Origin: Diabrotica undecimpunctata
Taxonomy: Eukaryota; Arthropoda; Insecta; Coleoptera; Chrysomelidae
Length of the DNA: 64,000 bases
Direction: 5' to 3'
Assembly (NCBI RefSeq): GCF_040954645.1
Contig: NC_092805.1
Location: forward strand, 18,564,741 to 18,628,740
A model generated the notes under the pieces. That model saw only the letters and a list, made by a program, of their open reading frames with translations. It did no database searches and had not been told where the DNA came from. The position numbers were made by a program, and so were the translations under genes. Positions 56,590 to 64,000 of this stretch are shown here, piece by piece. How positions within the stretch are numbered: the first letter of the stretch is position 1; every line of letters starts with the position of its first letter.

Positions 56590-58715
56590 TATGTTTAAAA
56601 AAAATGCCCATAACGGCCTGTTGTACGTGAAATTAAATAAATAAGTCAATTTCATGACAATTATTGAAAAACTACATGCAGGAATACAAATTATTACAAT
56701 CTATTAAATACAGTACAGTTTAAATATACAATTCATCCATTGCAGTCAGGATTTAGACAAAATATTACACTACAGTCTAAAATTGCGTCTGAAAAACGTA
56801 ATAACCGTTGCTTTAGACATATAAAGTGCATTCTTTAATACATCAAATCGGTAATTCTCGCAAAACTTAATGACCTCAAATTAGAAGGTAACATATCCAC
56901 CTTTATTAATACCTTTTTAATGGATAGAGAGTTTCAAGTGTCCATAAATGGCAAAATATCTGCACCACGAGCTGTAGGCTACATCAAGGTTCTGTTGTTA
57001 GCACCACACTACTCTTGATATGTATTAATGACATATGCTCTATGATAAAAGCACTAGTCCAGTACGCTATTTACACTGATGACCTCTTACTATTTTGTCA
57101 AGGTATGAGCACAATTAGCACCTGTGCCTTACTTCAAAACACCCTAAGGAGCATCAATAATTGGTCAGCAAGAGTAGAATTCAAATTTCCACCACCTAAA
57201 TCAGAAGTTATCCAGTTTAGTAAAAAACACAGGTCTCTTCAACCAAATTTACATCTACATGGAACTTCTCTTCGTGTAGAAGATAAATATATTAGGTATA
57301 CACTTTGATAAAAGACTGTAGTGGAGAAACCATATACAAGAAACTAAGGCTAGTCTAAAAAGAATTAGTATAATTAAATTCCTAGTTCACTATCAATGTG
57401 GCGCTGAAGAGGAAGTATTACTTAGAGCAACTGCATATGTCGCTCTGATTAGACCTAATGAGGTTGAAATATGTATAAGCGGCTTGCGGATGCCCTGCAT
57501 TGAAATTAAATCTAGTACCGTCTTTCAGTATTACTTAGAATTTACCGAACTCTAATTAGGTCCAAACTCGATTATGGTAACATACTCTATAATGTCCGCC
57601 TGCAACTCTCTTAACGTCATTCAAAATGGATCTCTTAGAAGTTGTCTTAGTGCCTTTAGATCTAGTCCATCTGAAAGCCTTCATATCGAAGTCTGCGAAC
57701 CTCTTCTGAACATTATCAGACAACGACTCATTTTGCATTAATTTTCAAAGGTCCCTACTAACCCCTCAAATCCATCTGCCTATCTTGTGACCAGATACAC
57801 ACAATTTACGCCCATAGAAAAACCTAGGTCGGTATGCTCCATTGGCCGTAAATTACACCATTACACGAGTTATTCCTTATTTCCCGCCTTGGATGAGAAA
57901 GCTGCCTACTTTAACACTAGTCTTTGTAACTATAACAAAAAGGAAACTCCCACCCTTCTACTTAGACAAGAATTAAATCAAATGATAGATATGGAAAAGT
58001 TTGACACATTATTCTAAACTGATACTAATAAGAATAAATATGGTACAAGCTGGGCAGTTACTACAACAGAGCAAACGATAGAGTCATTTCGTCTCTTTTT
58101 CACATTTCATTAATTTTCATGACATTTCTAAACCTCACACCAAAAGATAGCCAACACCTAGCCATATTCACCGACTCACTGTCATCGATTCACTCACTAA
58201 GGACCTTAAGCTTACAACACCCAATAGTGAAGGAGGTATATAATCACTGTCATCAGCTACTACCTACGGGCATCGCAGGTCCCATCACATTTAGGTGTCA
58301 CTAGTAATGAAAAAGTATCAATCAGCCAAAAAACTAAATGTCCCAATTTTTCAGTTGAAAGAATACAGCTATATCAAGACCTAAAAAATCTCTTTAAGCA
58401 ATGGGTATTTGAAAATTGACAAGATCAATGGAGTAAAAGAACATCCAAATGACATCAAATAAAATTCAAAATACAATCACCATTATATCCCTATACAAAT
58501 CACAAAAATCGCAAAGCAATAATTAGAATAGGTCACACTCGACTCACTCATGGTTACCTCATGAGTTCTGTAAATACACCAGTTTGTAAACACTGTAACA
58601 ACACACACCTTTCCATCCAGTATGTCCTACTTGAATGCAGTACTTTCAGTTCCATCTGACGACAGCATAATATTAGTTGTACCGTTAGTGATATATTTAA
58701 TTCATCTGGTTTAAT
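56590..58715 (+). mobile_element. I-like LINE: RT, RNase H and C-terminal zinc knuckle, decayed
   Basis: Plus strand: QYAIYTDDLLLFCQG (motif C with YTDD, about 57061-57105), INNWSARVEFKFPPPKSEVI, a broken thumb, RTLIRSKLDYGNILYN (57545-57590) and LAIFTDSLSSIHSLR (58160-58205, RNase H catalytic region). Near the end RLTHGYLMSS and CKHCNNTHLSIQYVLLECST form a CCHC-type knuckle. RT followed by RNase H is typical of the I/Nimb/R1-type groups. The 3' end leads straight into (CCTAA)n. Many stops. The 5' half is mostly unreadable. Confidence 0.8.
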
Positions 58716-58717
58716 GA

Positions 58718-58766
58718 AACTAACCTAACCTAACCTAACCTAACCTAACTTAACCTAACCTAACCT
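58718..58766. repeat. Telomere-like (CCTAA)n array
   Basis: About nine to ten CCTAA units (TTAGG on the other strand) with one variant unit (CTTAA). TTAGG is the ancestral insect telomere repeat. Here it is interstitial, placed exactly between the 3' end of an I-like LINE and the start of family A copy 4. Confidence 0.95.
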
Positions 58767-60540
58767 CTAAAAATCATACGAACAAGCTGAATTTTGCAAG
58801 CATATTAATTTTGGGACCCCAAAAAAGTTGCAAAAAAGTTTACTACTTTTGCTCCCGGGCTTTCCCCTAAAACCTCCCTCGCAGGGAAGTAACAACACAA
58901 AAAAAATCAATTTACCAAGAATCTGTACACTGTAGAAAAAAATGTTCCAAATGATCCTAAAAAATATAGCTGAGATAATTCTAAACAAAAATGTTCATAA
59001 GCATTTTTTATGTAGAAAGAACCGTTCTCTTAGAAACAACGCTTGAAGAGACCATCGTATTTGCATGTCAGTTACGCCCGTGAAATCAATGTTCAATAAA
59101 ATTTGTATCAGCTTGACGGTAAAAATTTGATATCTTTTAATTCAAGTGACATATCTAAAAAAATTAAGATGCCTTTTAAAAGGTAAAGAGTTCAGCTTTC
59201 GTATGCAGTTTTTGTATTTTGTCACAAATAAACTTAGATTTTATACATGTGTAAATAAATGCGGCGCGATTTTTGCTATTTTTTATAATTCTCACGAGAT
59301 CAATACAATATATCCCTTTTATTGACTTTTTTTCGTCTTTATACAGGGGGGTCTGGAATCTTCAAAAGAAATCTCAGTCCAGGACGCCGCCTGACTGACC
59401 TTAGTGCAGGATTCGTTCTTCGTACTCCCGGTGATAGTTCCCGAGGTACTTTAAAATGCCCTCTCATCGCCGAGTCTACGACGAACACCTACCTGCTAAA
59501 CCAGACCCTCCTCTGTCATCCAGCGATCCGGAACCGGAATGGCCGCTGTAAGGCCGGCATCACTTTCGAAGCACTACCTTTATTCATTCATTCTCCATTC
59601 ATACACATCCACACTCCATTCATCAGCAAGGAGGCTCCCTGTCTCGTTCCAGGTAGCGCGTAGAAGATCCTTATCGCTCCTAGTACGGCATCATTCCCAG
59701 ACGGACATTTCCTCCTTCCCCACAGTCTGACTCACGCCTATCTAACTCATACAGTGTGACCCACTTCTCTAGCTTCAACTTCCAGCATCTTTCACTCTTA
59801 CCCTTGCGGTTGGTCCAGCTGTCTTTCTTCCTCTTCCTTTTTCTTGATCACTACACGGATATAGCTGTGTATGTTAGTCCAACCTGATTTATTTTCAACC
59901 ATTCTCTCAATCATTTCTCTTACTGTAACAAAATTCACACCTCTCTCTCTCTCCATTCTGTTCCTTTCCACTATCCATCTGCTGCAATCTAACATCGTAT
60001 GTGTCACAGTATCCAAGTACCCACAGTATAGGCATTCATCTGTGTCAGCCTTTCCGAACCTAGAGAGATAGGTCCTAAAACATCCGTGTCCTGTGAGCAC
60101 CTGGGTCAGGAAATAATCCAGTTGCCTGTGCCCACAGTCCACCCAATCTCTTATGTTCGGGATCAGCATTTTCGCCACGTCCCTTTTATTGACTGGTCAC
60201 TATAAAGTTTAGCTTACTACCTTTAAAACCTATAGCATGCATTTTTAGTTTTGAGTTTTGGCAACAAATGTGAGGCATTTTAAATATGCTTAAAAAACGC
60301 TAGATTTAAACTTTCACACAACAAACGATCTAAAACATTTAAAACTTTTTTTTTTAATTACGCTAGTACGTTTTTCAAAAGAACAAAACTTTAGCAATAA
60401 ACTACACTCAAAACCGTCTTCTTAAATGCATTTCCGGTGACGTGTCATCGTTTGTAATGTAAAACATTAAATTCTGCGTATTTTATTCATATTTCAAATG
60501 CCTCATATTTGTTACCACAACTCAAAATTGAAATTTCATT
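58767..60540 (+). repeat. Family A copy 4, interrupted by an R1-like LINE
   Basis: Family A sequence from 58767 (GAACAAGCTGAATTTTGC) continues through GACCCCAAAAAAGTTGC and CCGTTCTCTTAGAAACAACG. It is interrupted at 59328-60179, then resumes TTTTGGCAACAAATGTGAGG. An inverted arm pair, 60248-60332 with 60449-60530, is the counterpart of 18076-18150 with 18365-18426. The sequence between these arms is inverted relative to the 18-kb copy, so the full family probably has a long hairpin interior. Confidence 0.8.
59328..60179 (-). mobile_element. R1-like LINE 3' end, 852 bp, with 15-bp target duplication
   Basis: Minus strand: an open frame of 126 residues from the very 5' break. It reads MLIPNIRDWVDCGHRQLDYF, then LTGHGCFRTYLSRFGKADTD and ECLYCGYLDTVTHTMLDCSR (a C-x2-C-x8-H-x4-C knuckle), ending near 59798. 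A GC-rich 3' untranslated region follows and ends in a poly(A), the T-run at 59326-59332. TCCCTTTTATTGACT occurs on both sides (59313-59327, 60180-60194). The knuckle and 'LTGHG-F--YL' block are R1/TRAS/LOA-like. Confidence 0.92.
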
Positions 60541-61220
60541 GTTAGTTTGTAGATTAGTCTTTTTGTCAGACTGCTAAGCAATATCGTTTATTATTAGGTT
60601 AGAAATCCAATTTTTAATGTTTGGCCATTCCTTTGTCTCTAATTTTCTCATTTATTTTAAATCAATACATCCTGTAGCTACACATCTCTACTCATTTTTT
60701 CTTTAAAACTAATTACAAGGTATTATTTATACAGTCCGTAAAACGGTAGCAAACTGGTAAATCAATTAAGTACAGTTGTTAGTAATTATTGCACATCCTC
60801 TTCGCCTAGTTAAAGCATTAAAAATAATTTCGATCTAATTTATGCATACTTTTTAATGGTTTATTTAAAAACCGCATATTTGTTTAGCGCTTTATTATAT
60901 AAGAGTTAATTTAATATAACCGCAACTTTCGCTACTGTAGTTAATTTCTTAAGTTTAGAAGATTAAAAATTACACTTTTAGTTTTTCGTTTTTTTTTTCT
61001 TATATCCATTATGCCTGTTTAGGCATCTTCTATATTTTTTTATTATTTTTCCTCTTTCTTTGTCCACTTTTTCTTACTCTTTCTCCTCGTTTGAAATTTG
61101 TTTGAAAGTCTCTTTGGTTTCATTTCCTTAACGTAATTTCAAGGTAACTATCGATAATTTTCACTCTTTTTTAACACGTTTGCTGCCTTCCACAAATGTT
61201 TAGCCCACTTGAAGAGCCAT
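60541..61220. other. Non-coding, no feature recognised
   Basis: AT-rich flank between family A copy 4 and the (TA)n palindrome. Confidence 0.4.
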
Positions 61221-61221
61221 G

Positions 61222-61270
<49 letters not shown>
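61222..61270. repeat. (TA)n microsatellite, left of palindrome
   Basis: About 24 TA units. Confidence 0.95.
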
Positions 61271-61275
<5 letters not shown>

Positions 61276-61300
61276 TGATTATTTCGACCAAAAAATTATT

Positions 61301-61770
<470 letters not shown>

Positions 61771-62776
61771 TCTCAGCATTTTCCACCGATTATGGTGCAG
61801 CCTCTCTTACCTAGTCATTGTTCATTTCTGCCCACGATTGTCTAAAATTCGCTTTTCTATGCCATGCTGTACCGGCTTGTTTCCTTATGTTATAGTCCCA
61901 TCTTGAATTTGGACGTCTTCTTGCTCTCTTGACGCCTCTTAGATACCACAGTGTAATTCTAGTGGACCACCTATTGTCAGTTCTTCTCGCTAAATGTCCC
62001 ACCCACTGCCATTTTAACGATTTAATTCTATGAATTACATCAGTAACCTTGGCTTTCTGTCTGATCCATTCTATTCTTTTTGGATCTCCCTTTGTTATAC
62101 TTAGCATTCATCACTCCATTGACCTTTGAGTGACTTTTAGTTTCGATATTATCACTTTCTTTGGTGTCCAAGTTGCGCAGTCGTATGTCATGATTGGTAA
62201 GATACACTAATCGCATGCTTTTTTCTTCAGGTTGGTTGGCATCTTCGATTTGAATATAACTGCATTTCTACCAAAAGATGCCCAAGCCAGTTTTACTCTT
62301 CTAATGATTTCTTGAAGTAAGGAGCCAGATTTATGTATTAATTCCCACAGGTATACATACTCGTCTACAGTCTCAAGTGCAGTGTTGTTTATTATTACAT
62401 ATTGTACATCCATTAGCTCATTGTACATGGTTTTTATTTTTGTCAAGTTCATTTTTAGGCCAACTTCACTGCTAGCTGCATTTAGATCGCTTATAAGTTC
62501 TTGTAGTTATGCAAATTATTATTATTAGCAAATCAGAACGATGTGTTCTCCATCAATTGATATTCCTTTGTTCTGCCAGTTCATTTTGCTGAATATATTT
62601 TCTAGAGTTGCAGTAAAGAGCTTTGGTGATATTGTGTCTCCTTGTCGGACGCCTCTAGTAGTGGGAAGTTCTGAAGTGTATTCATAAAGTTTTACCTTTC
62701 CCTTCGCTTGTCCGTATATATTTGCTAAAGTTTCTATGTACAGTTTGTCAATGCCTTGGTTGATCAAGGCATTGAC
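61771..62776 (-). mobile_element. RTE-like LINE, motif B to 3' end, motif C deleted
   Basis: Minus strand: YIETLANIYGQAKGKVKLYE, TRGVRQGDTISPKLFTATLE (B), WQNKGISIDGEHIVLIC. The expected FADD block is then missing. LISDLNAASSEVGLKMNLTK, DEYVYLWELIHKSGSLLQEI, AWASFGRNAVIFKSKMPTNL, SLKWQWVGHLARRTDNRW, RARRRPNSRWDYNIRKQAGT and AWHRKANFRQSWAEM follow. Same family as 32316-33596, sharing the GAT tail. The 5' break at about 62760 carries a 12-bp inverted duplication. Confidence 0.85.
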
Positions 62777-63640
62777 AATCTTAATTTAAAAGTTCCTGTT
62801 TGGACAAAAACGTTTATAATATCCTAGAAAACCGTAGGGTCTACAGGTGAAATTATACAAGAATGAAATTTTAAAGCTGAATAAAACAAATACGTTGGAC
62901 ATTATTTTAATTATCCAACTTACCGTATAATTTACCTAACTTTTTATTTTATTTGTAATTTTTAATAACACTAGGATTACTTTTTTCATTTCCTATTTCA
63001 TAATAGAATGACATATCTACTTTTTGCAAATACTATTTACCTCCTTAATCTACTTATATCTCGCCAAAGATATACACGTAAAAGTAAAATTACAACCCGT
63101 CATCTAGTAATTAACAATTACTTAACGGAAATAACTACTAGCTACTTGCAACCCAATTTTTTCGTTAATTATCCATGTACGATCACGTAGCGGAACTCTC
63201 ATACTTTTATCAGAACATTCTAAGTCGATGCTATATTTATTTAATTAGTAATTGGTTCAATTAGCGTATGATCGAAAGGTATTCGGAAGTTTCAAGTTTT
63301 GTAAGTTTTTCCGAATTTAATCATGTTTGCAATTATTTCCAAGATAAATTTCTTGAAGGTCATCCAAAATTGGCTGTCAGCGATTTTGAAAAACATAGAT
63401 GTTATATGAAACTAGTGATAACACCACAAATTAAATATATGACTGATTGAACTATTCCTAATGAATAAACAGTTTTCAAATATTATACAATAAACCCACA
63501 ATGCGTCGTGAATTTCGTTTATTTCTCACATCGTGTTTCGGGTATTTTTGACGTGCACAGAAAGTGTTGTGGATATAATGCGAAGACTCACAATGCGAAA
63601 CTACGAAGACCGTCGGACACACGACGATTTTTCGCGTTAT
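62777..63640. other. Non-coding, no feature recognised
   Basis: AT-rich. The open stretch 63268-63450 (60 codons) has no recognised motif. Confidence 0.4.
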
Positions 63641-63645
63641 GAGCA

Positions 63646-63806
63646 ATACAAATACCCACAAAGTGAAACTTCTTATTTTATTTAAAAAATGTCAATAAAA
63701 ATACGTTAATAAAAATGATAACTATAAAAGATGTAAATGATGCTAAATGATGTAAATAAAAATACAAATACCCACATAAAGAAACTTCTAATTTTATTTA
63801 AAAAAT
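63646..63806 (+). repeat. Direct repeat pair, ~47 bp
   Basis: AATACAAATACCCACA and CTTCTTATTTTATTTAAAAA occur at 63646-63692 and again, slightly changed, at 63760-63806, about 114 bp apart. Confidence 0.9.
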
Positions 63807-63855
63807 GCAGACAAAAGTAAGTTTTAAACACAAAAATTTTTAGAACCAAATTTGT

Positions 63856-63998
63856 TCATTTATTTTTGCATGTTAGCGATCTATGACACTTTGAATTACA
63901 TTGTTTATTGTCGCCACAAAATCTTTTCCAGTAAAGTTGCATCTGAGATAACCTTGACCAGAACCTTTGGATGACATATTTGCTGCAGTTCTCAAGGG
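63856..63998 (-). pseudogene. Cys-rich (CXC-like) zinc tail, frameshifted
   Basis: Minus strand from the window edge: LRTAANMSSKGSGQGYLRCN, FTGK. After a -1 frame change comes RFCGDNKQCNSKCHRSLTCK followed by NK and a stop at 63856. The 'C-----C---CNSKCH----C-NK' end recalls the cysteine-rich tails found on certain transposon-associated insect proteins and CXC/tesmin-like domains. Some expected cysteines are replaced (Leu, Phe). The element continues off the window, so its identity is unresolved. Confidence 0.45.
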
Positions 63999-64000
63999 TA

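Noticed and set aside
59322..59730. Plus-strand open frames of 113 and 63 codons
   Set aside because: They lie opposite the 3' untranslated region of the minus-strand R1-like element and have no motif of their own.
63268..63450. 60-codon frame as a host exon
   Set aside because: No splice sites of quality, no motif, and the surrounding sequence is non-coding in character.

Overview
The window reads as a stretch of an arthropod nuclear genome, most likely an insect and plausibly a beetle. It is strongly AT-rich and has GT/AG-type splice sites. Non-LTR retrotransposon, Penelope-like, copia, mariner, hAT-like and THAP-bearing elements are packed together. A block of insect-type (CCTAA)n telomere-like repeat lies inside it. 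Nothing bacterial is present: no operons, no Shine-Dalgarno-led genes and no bacterial RNA genes. The beetle assignment is an impression from the repeat families, not a proof.

The only convincing host coding sequence is a pair of plus-strand exons, 44773-45011 and 46023-46229. Their splice phases match exactly (phase 1 into phase 1), and the second exon ends on a good donor. The downstream exon is not in view, so the last ~18 kb may all be one transposon-filled intron. I do not recognise the protein.

Layout. 0.4-4 kb: LINE remnants (Jockey-like, RTE-like). 6.6-9.0 kb: a TIR element with TA-type flanks, holding a mariner transposase remnant and two tRNA-like segments. 9.0-11.8 kb: a copia element with both 195-bp LTRs but no integrase region. 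12.4-17 kb: more LINE tails. 17.5-19.6 kb: a large inverted-repeat structure built from a dispersed repeat family (called family A here; other copies at 14.25, 19.5 and 58.8 kb) plus a long hairpin. 20.5-22.2 kb: a LINE split by a small element with a THAP domain. 22.9-26 kb: two LINEs, one split by a 770-bp hAT-like element. 26.2-28.1 kb: a Penelope-like element with an inverted second 3' end. 29-34 kb: LINEs nested inside a Jockey-like element. 36.4-37.8 kb: Penelope remnants. 38.5-40.4 kb: a LINE split by a 258-bp foldback element. 42.3-44.6 kb: LINE endonuclease and tails. 44.8-46.2 kb: the host exons with a Penelope fragment in the intron. 46.3-58.7 kb: Jockey-like, RTE-like and I-like LINEs. 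58.7-60.5 kb: telomere-like repeats, then a family A copy split by an R1-like insertion. 61.2-62.8 kb: a palindrome flanked by (TA)n, then another LINE.

Functionally this is a graveyard of copy-and-paste and cut-and-paste elements. Almost all reading frames are truncated, frameshifted or stopped. Several insertions can be dated against each other because target-site duplications survive. The most interesting recurring theme is a hammerhead-ribozyme-like core (CUGANGA-like block, helix II, GAAA). It appears in the Penelope-like element ends and in two small foldback elements that carry no protein, which suggests a retrozyme-like family moved by Penelope-type machinery. All calls come from reading the sequence; no database search was run.
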